From a virus, in IMG/VR virus record IMGVR_UViG_3300017917_001940, positions 62,001 to 126,000 of that record: 64,000 nt of DNA. One strand, 5' to 3'. The notes beneath the pieces were generated by a model. That model was not told the origin of the DNA and made no database searches. It saw only the letters and a program-made list of their open reading frames with translations. Position 1 is the stretch's first letter. Each line of letters begins with the position of its first letter. The position numbers and the translations under genes are program-made. Positions 57,367 through 64,000 of the stretch are shown piece by piece.

Positions 57367-57704
57367 TTATTGATTTCCTGGACAAATTTTTAAACTTATT
57401 TGATAAAAGTAACACACTAGAAATATTGTTATTTTTATTAGTATCAATGATTATCTTTACCATGGTATCAATGTCGCGGAATAAAGATGACGAATTTGAT
57501 CTTAAAGATTTAGTCAGCAGTGACGGCAAGTTAAATGAAAAGAAATTCACACGCTTTGGTGCGTGGGTTATTAGCACCTGGGGATTTGTTTATATATTAA
57601 TAAACAATCCAGGTTCATTTCCCGAGTGGTATTTTGTAGGTTACATGGCTGTATGGGTAAGCAACGCTATTGTAGACAAATGGGTTGAAAGAAAAGAAAA
57701 ATAA
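57363..57704 (+). CDS. membrane protein in lysis cassette, holin candidate
   Basis: A 113-aa protein with membrane helices at about 18-36 and 68-82 and perhaps 88-104, separated by a charged loop (SRNKDDEFDLKDLVSSDGKL). Four-base overlap with the o-spanin gene. Could be a holin or antiholin; not diagnostic. Confidence 0.6.
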   Translation: MIIDFLDKFLNLFDKSNTLEILLFLLVSMIIFTMVSMSRNKDDEFDLKDLVSSDGKLNEKKFTRFGAWVISTWGFVYILINNPGSFPEWYFVGYMAVWVSNAIVDKWVERKEK

Positions 57705-57719
57705 TAAAAGGAGCAAGAA

Positions 57720-58214
57720 ATGGCACGACCAACCAAGGCACAACAAGCCGAAACTAAAAAAGTAGAAGATTGGATGACTACCAAGTGGCGCCCAATGATG
57801 GCTGTAATGTACATGTGCGTGTGTACATTTGATTTTATCATAGCACCTATTCTATGGGCTGCGGTACAGTTTTGGGAAACACAAGCGGCCAATGATGCTT
57901 TTAGACAGTGGCAACCACTAACACTACAAGGCGCAGGACTATTCCACATGGCCATGGGTGCTGTACTAGGTATTACCGCTTGGAGTCGTGGACAAGAGAA
58001 ATTAGCCGGTGTAGCAGATGGTGCAAAAACATCGGGCTTTGGCATTGGCGTAGGATCTCCAGCACCCATGCCCAGTTACAGTGCGCCACAGAATCAACAA
58101 CCTTTAGCCACACCCGCATTTACGCCAACACCTGCACCTAGCTTTGGTGCGGCACCTGCGTTTGCTAGTTCAGGCAAAGCCATGCCTGTTCAACCACAAC
58201 AACCGGAGTTATAA
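57720..58214 (+). CDS. three-helix phage holin-like protein
   Basis: A 164-aa protein. Residues 22-95 resemble the 3TM holin family of gene-transfer agents and phages (TKWRPMMAVMYMCVCTFDFI, IAPILWAAVQFW, LFHMAMGAVLGITAWSRGQE). The last 65 residues are Pro/Ala/Gln-rich and disordered. Good RBS (AAAGGAG). Likely the holin for the GH19 endolysin. Confidence 0.72.
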   Translation: MARPTKAQQAETKKVEDWMTTKWRPMMAVMYMCVCTFDFIIAPILWAAVQFWETQAANDAFRQWQPLTLQGAGLFHMAMGAVLGITAWSRGQEKLAGVADGAKTSGFGIGVGSPAPMPSYSAPQNQQPLATPAFTPTPAPSFGAAPAFASSGKAMPVQPQQPEL

Positions 58215-58215
58215 A

Positions 58216-58428
58216 ATGAAAAAATTTTTAATTGCATTAAACATTGTAATTTGGGGTATTGTCAGCTTTGAACTAGCCCATGCCGCAGCAGAAACAAAAG
58301 AAGTATGTCGGGATAAAACTGACAGCAAAGGTGCCGTGGTTAAAGGCAAAGACGGTAAACCTATTCAATTGTGCAAAAAGATCAAAGTACACAAAAAGCA
58401 CGAAGGAACAAAAGTTCCGACAAAATAA
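58216..58428 (+). CDS. small secreted basic protein, 70 aa
   Basis: A 70-aa precursor with a signal peptide (MKKFLIALNIVIWGIVSFEL, cut about AHA) and a Lys-rich mature part with two Cys (EVCRDKTDSKGAVVKGKDGK, IQLCKKIKVHKKH) that may form a disulfide. Last gene of the lysis cassette; role unknown. Confidence 0.65.
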   Translation: MKKFLIALNIVIWGIVSFELAHAAAETKEVCRDKTDSKGAVVKGKDGKPIQLCKKIKVHKKHEGTKVPTK

Positions 58429-58431
58429 TAA

Positions 58432-58460
58432 TTGACCGCACCAAGAAAAGACAGTATAAT
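58432..58460 (+). promoter_or_regulatory. sigma70-type promoter TTGACC-N17-TATAAT overlapping a terminator
   Basis: TTGACC (58432-58437), 17-bp spacer, TATAAT (58455-58460). The -10 spans the top of the terminator stem and its loop. It drives DnaJ, whose start is at 58487. Confidence 0.72.
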
Positions 58461-58481
58461 TAAACAATACTGTCTTTTTTT
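58446..58481 (+). terminator. intrinsic terminator of the lysis cassette
   Basis: A 12-bp perfect stem, AAAAGACAGTAT (58446-58457) with ATACTGTCTTTT (58467-58478), 9-nt loop, T run to 58481. Confidence 0.85.
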
Positions 58482-58486
58482 ATTCG

Positions 58487-59278
58487 ATGAAAAACTTTTA
58501 CGATATTTTGGGTGTTAAATCATCCGCTACACCTGATGAAATCAAGCGAGCTTATCGCAGGCTGGCCAGTCAACACCACCCGGATAAAGGTGGTGACGTC
58601 AAACAGTTCCAAGAAATAGAACAAGCATATAGAGTATTGTCGGATCCACAAGCTCGAGCTCAATACGATAATCCACAGCCCCAATTCAGCCATTTTGGTT
58701 TTGGACCACAACCGGGTAACCAGGGTTTTGATTTTGACACTATATTTGACATATTTGGTGCTAGGTTTGGACAACAACCGCCTAGACAACAAATCATGCG
58801 TATGAGTTTGTGGATACAGTTAAGCGATGTAGCCACCGGGGGTAAACGCACAGTAAGCGTGAGCACTGGACACGGAGTAAATGCCGTTGAGCTTGAGATA
58901 CCGCAAGGCATAGAAGACGGACAAAGTGTACAATATTCCAATGTTGCACCCGGAGGTGGCGATTTAATTATTACTTTTAGAATTCATCCAAATCCCGAAT
59001 TCCAAAGAAATGGCCTAAATTTAATCGCAGAAAAGACTGTGAGCATTTGGGATTTAATATTGGGTGCTCAAGTACCTGTGCGTGACATTCGCGGCAATCA
59101 ATTAAGCCTGACTGTTCCGGCCAAAACACAACCTGGAACCATGCTGAGATTAAAAGGACGTGGTCTGACACATAGACATCACGAGCCCGGTGATTTACTA
59201 GTTCGCATACAGGCTAAAATTCCGGAGAATATTCCACCCGAATTACTGAGCCAAATTGAACAAACCCGCGGCCAATAA
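58487..59278 (+). CDS. DnaJ/CbpA-type co-chaperone
   Basis: A 263-aa protein. J domain (1-65) with the HPD motif (31-33) in ASQHHPDKGG; a Gly/Phe-rich linker (FGFGPQPGNQGFDFD); then CTD-type substrate-binding domains (VSVSTGHGVNAVELEIPQGI; LRLKGRGLTHRHHEPGDLLV). There is no zinc-finger region, so it is CbpA-like. It should stimulate host DnaK. It lies 58 bp ahead of ClpA, suggesting a joint protein-handling unit. Confidence 0.92.
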   Translation: MKNFYDILGVKSSATPDEIKRAYRRLASQHHPDKGGDVKQFQEIEQAYRVLSDPQARAQYDNPQPQFSHFGFGPQPGNQGFDFDTIFDIFGARFGQQPPRQQIMRMSLWIQLSDVATGGKRTVSVSTGHGVNAVELEIPQGIEDGQSVQYSNVAPGGGDLIITFRIHPNPEFQRNGLNLIAEKTVSIWDLILGAQVPVRDIRGNQLSLTVPAKTQPGTMLRLKGRGLTHRHHEPGDLLVRIQAKIPENIPPELLSQIEQTRGQ

Positions 59279-59279
59279 C

Positions 59280-59308
59280 TTGCGTTAAAATGGTTACTAT
59301 AGTACAAT
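59280..59308 (+). promoter_or_regulatory. sigma70-type promoter TTGCGT-N17-TACAAT
   Basis: TTGCGT (59280-59285), 17-bp spacer, TACAAT (59303-59308), with a TACTATAGTA palindrome in the spacer. 29 bp before ClpA. Confidence 0.6.
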
Positions 59309-59336
59309 ATATACATAACAACTAACAAAGGAACGT

Positions 59337-61604
59337 ATGCAGAATAATCCTGAAATTGAACAAATTGTTGAAGAGTCCGTTAGAATAGCTCGAACCAAGC
59401 AACATGAATATGTGCTAACCGAACACTTGCTACTGGCACTTATTCGCTATCAGCCATTCCGTAAAGTGTTAGAAAAGTATGGCACAGATATCACGATGTT
59501 CGAAACTGAGCTCAACGCATACTTAGACAGTTTGACCAGCTTGGTTAAACCTGGAGACATTCAGCCTAAAAAGACCAACGCTCTAGAGCGCACATTTAAT
59601 CGTGCCCTAACACAAGTATTATTCACTGGACGCAGAACCATCACCACACTGGATTTATATCTAGCCATGATGAGTGAGAACAACAGCCACGCTCATTATT
59701 ACTTGCTCAAGCATGGTGTTAAGAAACAAGAGTTTGCTGAATTTTATAATAAGAATTACAATCACAATGATGTTAAAATTACCAATCAACAAGCAGATGA
59801 AATTCTTTCCGAGCACTGTACTAATTTAACATTATTAGCAAAAGAAAATCGTCTAGAGCCAATGATTGGCCGCTCAGCAGAATTAGACGAAATGATCACT
59901 GTGTTAGCACGTCGCTTTAAAGCCAACGTGTTAATGGTGGGCGACCCAGGTGTGGGTAAAACTGCTATTGTTGAAGGACTGGCTCAGGAAATTCAAGCAG
60001 GACGTGTGCCAGAATTCCTCAAAGGACACGAAGTATGGTCGCTGGAAATTGGATCATTATTAGCTGGTAGCAAATATCGTGGTGAATTTGAAGAGAAATT
60101 CAAGCAGGTGATCAAAGCTCTTGAAGCTAAAAAGAATTGCGTGTTGTTTGTGGACGAAGCACATACTATGAAAGGTGCTGGTGCTAGTTCAAATAGTAGT
60201 TTAGACTTTGCTAATATGTTAAAGCCAGCTATTACCAAAGGACATTTAAAAGTAGTGGCGTCAACCACGTGGGAAGAATACTACGAATCATTTGAAAAAG
60301 ATCGTGCGCTCATGCGTCGTTTCCATAGAGTAAGCGTAGATGAACCCAACGCAGAAACTACAGAACAAATCTTAATTGGACTTAGCCCACGTTTAGAGCA
60401 GTTCCATAATGTATTAATTGATACAGACGCTATCATTGCCGCTGTGGAATTATCCGGTAGATATATCCATGATCGTAAAAATCCTGATAAATCAATTGAT
60501 TTAGTAGATGGTGCTTGTGCTAGAGAACGCACTAAAGATCAGGGTAATGTAACTGTAACTAAAGAAATGATCATGGCACAGTTAAGCAAGGTCACAAGTA
60601 TTCCTTTAGATCGATTACAAAATGAACGTAGTGCCAAAATCATGGAATTGGAAAGTAATATTAAAGAGCGATTATACGGACAAGATGAAGCAGTCGATAG
60701 CGTACTTGAACGTGTGTATATCAATTTCTCGGGCATTGGCAATGAAAAGAAACCAATTGCGTCATTTTTATTCCTAGGCCCAACTGGCACGGGTAAAACA
60801 GAACTAGCACGATTACTAGCCACTAACTTGGACATGCAACTGCTCAAGTATGACATGAGTGAATATCAAGAAAAGCATACAGTGGCGTCACTAATTGGTG
60901 CGCCTCCTGGATATGTGGGCTTCGAGGACGGTAACGTCGGTGGTGGTAAACTTATTAGCGATATCTCCAAGCATCCGTTTGCTGTTGTCCTTTTCGACGA
61001 AATTGAAAAGGCACACCCAGATGTTATTAACATCATGCTACAAATGCTTGATGAAGGACGCTTGACCAGTGCTAACGGTAAAACTGTTAACCTAAAGAAC
61101 ACTATCATTATCATGACGTCAAACTTAGGCGCCAGAGATAATGAGAATAATGTTATTGGCTTTGGACAAACGCTAGAGCGCACTGGGTCGGAAGATCGAG
61201 CCATGAAGGAATTCTTCAAACCCGAGCTACGCAATCGTATTGATCAAGTGTGCAAGTTTAAGAAATTGGACACCCTGGCCATTAAGAAGATTGTTGTTAA
61301 ATTCGTTGCTGAATTGCAGGACAGTTTATTAAACAAAAACATTAAACTTACACTAAGCGAACCTGTAATTGACTTATTGGCAGACAAGGGTTATGATAGT
61401 AAAATGGGTGCTAGACCATTAAGTAGAAAAATCGACGAATTAATTCGTGTGCCATTGAGTAAAAAGATATTATTCGAAGGATTGAGTAATTGTAGCATAC
61501 AAGCCACTCTAAATGAAGACGCTGTGGAATTTAACATTTTACCCGAGGACGCTGTGCCTACAGTAAATTCAGAAGGAATCATTGTTTTTGAGCCTAAAGT
61601 TTAA
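59337..61604 (+). CDS. clpA: ClpA-type AAA+ unfoldase with ClpP-docking loop
   Basis: A 755-aa double AAA+ protein. N-domain (1-145); D1 with Walker A GDPGVGKT (202-209) and FVDEAHTMKGAG; no ClpB middle domain; D2 with Walker A GPTGTGKT (481-488), the GAPPGYVGFEDG pore loop and FDEIEKAHPD. Between NLGARDNENN and RTGSEDRAMKEFFKPELRNR lies NVIGFGQ (IGF at about 607-609), the position and form of the ClpP-binding IGL/IGF loop. So it should dock on ClpP, and the phage encodes two ClpP-like subunits (4348, 8364). Confidence 0.93.
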   Translation: MQNNPEIEQIVEESVRIARTKQHEYVLTEHLLLALIRYQPFRKVLEKYGTDITMFETELNAYLDSLTSLVKPGDIQPKKTNALERTFNRALTQVLFTGRRTITTLDLYLAMMSENNSHAHYYLLKHGVKKQEFAEFYNKNYNHNDVKITNQQADEILSEHCTNLTLLAKENRLEPMIGRSAELDEMITVLARRFKANVLMVGDPGVGKTAIVEGLAQEIQAGRVPEFLKGHEVWSLEIGSLLAGSKYRGEFEEKFKQVIKALEAKKNCVLFVDEAHTMKGAGASSNSSLDFANMLKPAITKGHLKVVASTTWEEYYESFEKDRALMRRFHRVSVDEPNAETTEQILIGLSPRLEQFHNVLIDTDAIIAAVELSGRYIHDRKNPDKSIDLVDGACARERTKDQGNVTVTKEMIMAQLSKVTSIPLDRLQNERSAKIMELESNIKERLYGQDEAVDSVLERVYINFSGIGNEKKPIASFLFLGPTGTGKTELARLLATNLDMQLLKYDMSEYQEKHTVASLIGAPPGYVGFEDGNVGGGKLISDISKHPFAVVLFDEIEKAHPDVINIMLQMLDEGRLTSANGKTVNLKNTIIIMTSNLGARDNENNVIGFGQTLERTGSEDRAMKEFFKPELRNRIDQVCKFKKLDTLAIKKIVVKFVAELQDSLLNKNIKLTLSEPVIDLLADKGYDSKMGARPLSRKIDELIRVPLSKKILFEGLSNCSIQATLNEDAVEFNILPEDAVPTVNSEGIIVFEPKV

Positions 61605-62280
61605 GACTGTTAAATCCGACAGTTTATTCTACGATTGTTATCAATATTCTGTTAGCGTTAAGATCCAAGAAGCCTGGGTCTTTCGCTATACTAACGAGCG
61701 TGATGAAATTGACAGTCGTTTGACCCGACAACAAGAGTGGCGTGATCGCATGCGAGCCCGTTGGCCTGGCGACGGTATGAATCGTTATCATTCACCCATT
61801 ACTGACACAGTACGTTTGAACTCACAATTAATGGGCGGATTTATTCGTTCAATCAGCTCGGACTATAAAATGGTCATCGAGCCTAAAACTCTACGCTTTT
61901 ACACAAATGATTTAAATTTGCTATACGATATTAATCGCCTGGGTTTTGTCACTGAAAAGAAATTCAGCGAAGCAGTGATCAACCGTCCTAAAAATACCAT
62001 ACTGTTAAAAAACCCCCGTCACAAGTATCGCAGTTATTTTAGAGAAACAAAGATAAGCGATCATGACAAACAGGTAATTGCACAATTCCTTAAAGGGCAA
62101 CCGGGTATACGTATAGGCGCAGGCCTAACTGAATGGTTAAAAGATGACTATATTAAATATTCATCACGTTATACACGTGAATATTTTTTTGTAGATCACG
62201 ACTCCAATTCTTGGCTTACTATGTTTGCTTTAGTACGACCCGGATTAATTCGCAAGACCGTGGATATTATAGCTAAATAA
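61582..62280 (+). CDS. conserved T4-like phage protein, 232 aa
   Basis: A 232-aa basic protein starting at TTG (61582, or 61588) within the end of ClpA: SLKFKTVKSDSLFYDCYQYS, EAWVFRYTNERDEIDSRLTR and RYTREYFFVDHDSNSWLTMF. Pattern seen in T4-like aquatic phages without a known function. It ends at a TAAATA motif. Confidence 0.65.
   Translation: MFLSLKFKTVKSDSLFYDCYQYSVSVKIQEAWVFRYTNERDEIDSRLTRQQEWRDRMRARWPGDGMNRYHSPITDTVRLNSQLMGGFIRSISSDYKMVIEPKTLRFYTNDLNLLYDINRLGFVTEKKFSEAVINRPKNTILLKNPRHKYRSYFRETKISDHDKQVIAQFLKGQPGIRIGAGLTEWLKDDYIKYSSRYTREYFFVDHDSNSWLTMFALVRPGLIRKTVDIIAK
62272..62279 (+). promoter_or_regulatory. late-type promoter motif GCTAAATA
   Basis: GCTAAATA across the end of the preceding gene, 9 bp before the start at 62288. 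Confidence 0.35.
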
Positions 62281-62287
62281 AAGCACT

Positions 62288-62464
62288 ATGGCAAAAATTA
62301 ATTCAACTTCATTGGTTATTACCGTTAGCGAAATGGTACGTGACACAGACCCAAACCATGTGTTATTAACACCTGAAATGGTTGCCCAGTTAGAAGCTGT
62401 GGTACAGCAATTGGCCGCAGAATCCTCGGGCAACGCAGTTATTGTGGAAGTGCAACAAGCCTAA
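62288..62464 (+). CDS. small hypothetical protein, 58 aa
   Basis: A 58-aa protein (starts MAKINSTSLVITVSEMVRDT; ends AVIVEVQQA) with a strand-helix-strand look. Its TAA overlaps the next ATG by one base. Probably part of the structural block. Confidence 0.6.
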   Translation: MAKINSTSLVITVSEMVRDTDPNHVLLTPEMVAQLEAVVQQLAAESSGNAVIVEVQQA

Positions 62465-62832
62465 TGGCCATTACTAATCTTTTTCTAGTGGATAATATTA
62501 CCCACGGAGTTCCTTCGGGCAACTACGATGGGTCTAGCTTGGAATTTGACACCGACGGCGTCAAAGGTGTAGGCTATTATCCTGGACAAGGTAACTTACA
62601 AAACCTGGGTATTCGTACAACTGGGTTCAGTGGTACTGTTACTATCCAAGCCACACTAGATGACGATTGGACTGATGCTAATTGGGTCGACACCTTTGTT
62701 TACGATGCTGGTGCTATCACTCCAATTAGCGGCTATCGCCCAGAAAGTCTTGTGGGCAATTATACTTGGTTACGAGCACACATAACTGATTTTACCGCCG
62801 GAACTATTAATTTCATTCTAGTATCATACTAA
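62464..62832 (+). CDS. beta-rich structural-type protein, 122 aa
   Basis: A 122-aa protein with features of small virion decoration or fibre proteins: GIRTTGFSGTVTIQATLDDD, WTDANWVDTFVYDAG and NYTWLRAHITDFTAGTINFI. The pattern of a strand-rich domain that compares per-unit values is common in T4-like aquatic phages. Function not proven. Confidence 0.65.
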   Translation: MAITNLFLVDNITHGVPSGNYDGSSLEFDTDGVKGVGYYPGQGNLQNLGIRTTGFSGTVTIQATLDDDWTDANWVDTFVYDAGAITPISGYRPESLVGNYTWLRAHITDFTAGTINFILVSY

Positions 62833-62836
62833 ATCA

Positions 62837-63259
62837 ATGATAAAATTTACGTTAGAAACTACTAATCCTTCTGCGCCTTTGGCATTTGAAGCCTGGTTAG
62901 ACGATTGTTGTGTGTATAAAAACCCGCACGTAACTCAAACAGAATCTATTAGTTTTGCCATACCCGACGATGAAGCTGAACACCAATTACGATTAATATT
63001 AAAAAATAAACAAATTGAACATACTGTGATTGACGAACATAATAACATTATTAAAGATTCTTGTTTAAAAATTAGCAATCTGTTTTTTGATGACATTGAA
63101 TTAACCTACGGGTTACAGCAATTAATTTGTTATTCACACAATAACAACGGAAATGGACCCGACATTGAAGACAAATTCTATGGTGCCATGGGCTGTAATG
63201 GCACTGCAAGTTTAAAATTTTCCACCCCTATATACCTCTGGCTATTAGAGAACATGTAA
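62837..63259 (+). CDS. conserved small phage protein, paralogue of the gene at 10221
   Basis: A 140-aa beta-rich protein (IKFTLETTNPSAPLAFEAWL ... KISNLFFDDIELTYGLQQLI ... MGCNGTASLKFSTPIYLWLL). The second half matches the pattern of the protein at 10221, which follows a radical SAM gene. Function unknown. Confidence 0.62.
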   Translation: MIKFTLETTNPSAPLAFEAWLDDCCVYKNPHVTQTESISFAIPDDEAEHQLRLILKNKQIEHTVIDEHNNIIKDSCLKISNLFFDDIELTYGLQQLICYSHNNNGNGPDIEDKFYGAMGCNGTASLKFSTPIYLWLLENM

Positions 63260-63268
63260 AATAAATAC

Positions 63269-64000
63269 ATGATGAAAAAGATTGTCATCATGCCAGGCGG
63301 GTTTCACCCATTTCATGCCGGGCATTTAAGTTTGTACAACGCGGCCAAACAGGCATTTCCTGACGCTGAAGTATTTGTTGCCGCTACAGATGATACCAGC
63401 ACACGTCCTTTTCCATTTCAAGTTAAAGAAAAATTAGCACAACTAGCCGGAGTAGATCCTGGGCATTTTGTCAAGGTTAAAAGTCCTTTTTCAGCTAAAG
63501 AAATCACCCAGCACTTTGATCCTGACACCACTGAATTAATATTTGTACGCAGTGAAAAAGATCGTAACAAACCACCACAAGCAGGTGGCATTAAAAAGTC
63601 TGGTGAGCCAGCATACTTGCAACCATTAACTCGAGACGTTCAACCCATGAGCAAGCATGCCTATATGACTTACTTGCCCACTGTGGAATTCGGCCCGGGT
63701 ATTACATCAGCTACAGAAATTCGCACAGCCTGGCCAGGATTAAATGACAAAAGAAAACAAGCCATGGTCATGAGCTTGTATCCTAAAACTCAAGGTAATC
63801 CAGCATTAGTACAAAACGTCATTAAGATGTTGGACACAGCCATTGGCAATGGACCAGAACAAATAAATGAAGGCATGGGCAGTTGGTTAATCAGCAAACT
63901 GGCCAATCTAGCAGTTAAATCTGGTGCTGTAAGTCAAGAACAGTTTCAAGGTTGGCTAGCTGAAAATGTAGAAGAAGTACGCATGGAAATGATGGAGTAC
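63269..64000 (+). CDS. nucleotidyltransferase-like protein, cut by the window end
   Basis: The first 244 codons of a longer gene. MPGGFHPFHAGHLSLYNAAK (8-27) is an intact HxGH motif with its hydrophobic first strand, unlike the protein at 54989. ITSATEIRTAWPG matches the ISxT-x-R region. The later part (from about residue 185) is helical. Two adjacent ATG codons (63269, 63272). TAAATA lies directly upstream. Confidence 0.82.
   Translation, partial: MMKKIVIMPGGFHPFHAGHLSLYNAAKQAFPDAEVFVAATDDTSTRPFPFQVKEKLAQLAGVDPGHFVKVKSPFSAKEITQHFDPDTTELIFVRSEKDRNKPPQAGGIKKSGEPAYLQPLTRDVQPMSKHAYMTYLPTVEFGPGITSATEIRTAWPGLNDKRKQAMVMSLYPKTQGNPALVQNVIKMLDTAIGNGPEQINEGMGSWLISKLANLAVKSGAVSQEQFQGWLAENVEEVRMEMMEY

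Overview
The window looks like part of a large, T4-superfamily (myovirus-type) phage genome, AT-leaning and densely packed, probably from an aquatic virus of a Gram-negative host. The evidence is a T4-type clamp-loader ATPase (gp44), PhoH, a gp31/GroES-like co-chaperonin, Ig-like and repeat-rich tail fibres, a class of small proteins I associate with marine and freshwater T4-like phages, TATAAATA-like late promoters, and no rRNA, tRNA or integrase that I can see. A phasin-like protein hints at a polyhydroxyalkanoate-storing (perhaps betaproteobacterial) host; that is inference.

Layout. 0-10.6 kb: small membrane and H1-like proteins, GNAT acetyltransferase, fatty-acid desaturase, phasin-like protein, a lipoprotein/exported protein pair, two ClpP-type proteases, a 521-aa leftward unknown, two fucosyltransferase-like proteins, a twitch-type radical SAM enzyme. 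10.6-34.5 kb: an early/accessory region of many small rightward genes in short operons, each headed by a near-identical sigma70-type promoter (TTGACC, 17 bp spacer, TATAAT). It holds a GT4 glycosyltransferase, metallophosphoesterase, SWIM protein, an Api92-like protein with an apparent ATC start, a split radical SAM gene, a GGCT-like protein, an SF2 helicase / adenine methyltransferase / partial methyltransferase cassette, an SleB-type cell-wall hydrolase, an FkbM methyltransferase, and several structured non-coding stretches. One of these (about 24.96-25.21 kb) has its own promoter and terminator. Two genes on the opposite strand interrupt the region (a tail fibre and a GIY-YIG endonuclease), both with late-type promoter motifs.

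34.5-48.5 kb: homing endonucleases, translation factor IF-1, Fe/Mn superoxide dismutase, ErpA-type Fe-S carrier, a tail-fibre block with repeats (38.1-44.0 kb), a DnaE-like fragment, a GroES-like co-chaperonin, a nucleotidyltransferase. 48.5-56 kb: gp44 clamp loader, a third radical SAM protein, a frameshifted HNH endonuclease, HAD phosphatase, PhoH, an SGNH-like protein, a rearranged methyltransferase/nucleotidyltransferase junction and an APS-kinase-like/DUF2061 fusion. 56-58.4 kb: lysis cassette (GH19 endolysin, i-spanin, o-spanin, holin candidates). 58.4-64 kb: DnaJ, ClpA with an IGF-type ClpP-docking loop, small structural-type proteins, and a nucleotidyltransferase cut by the window end.

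How it fits together: the phage carries its own protein-quality set (ClpA, two ClpP-like subunits, DnaJ, GroES-like), host-physiology genes (desaturase, phasin, SOD, ErpA, IF-1), DNA modification and surface-glycan functions, and at least five homing-endonuclease insertions. Expression appears split between sigma70-type promoters for the accessory cluster and T4-late-like promoters for structural and lysis genes. At several sites the promoter -10 box lies inside the hairpin that ends the upstream transcript.
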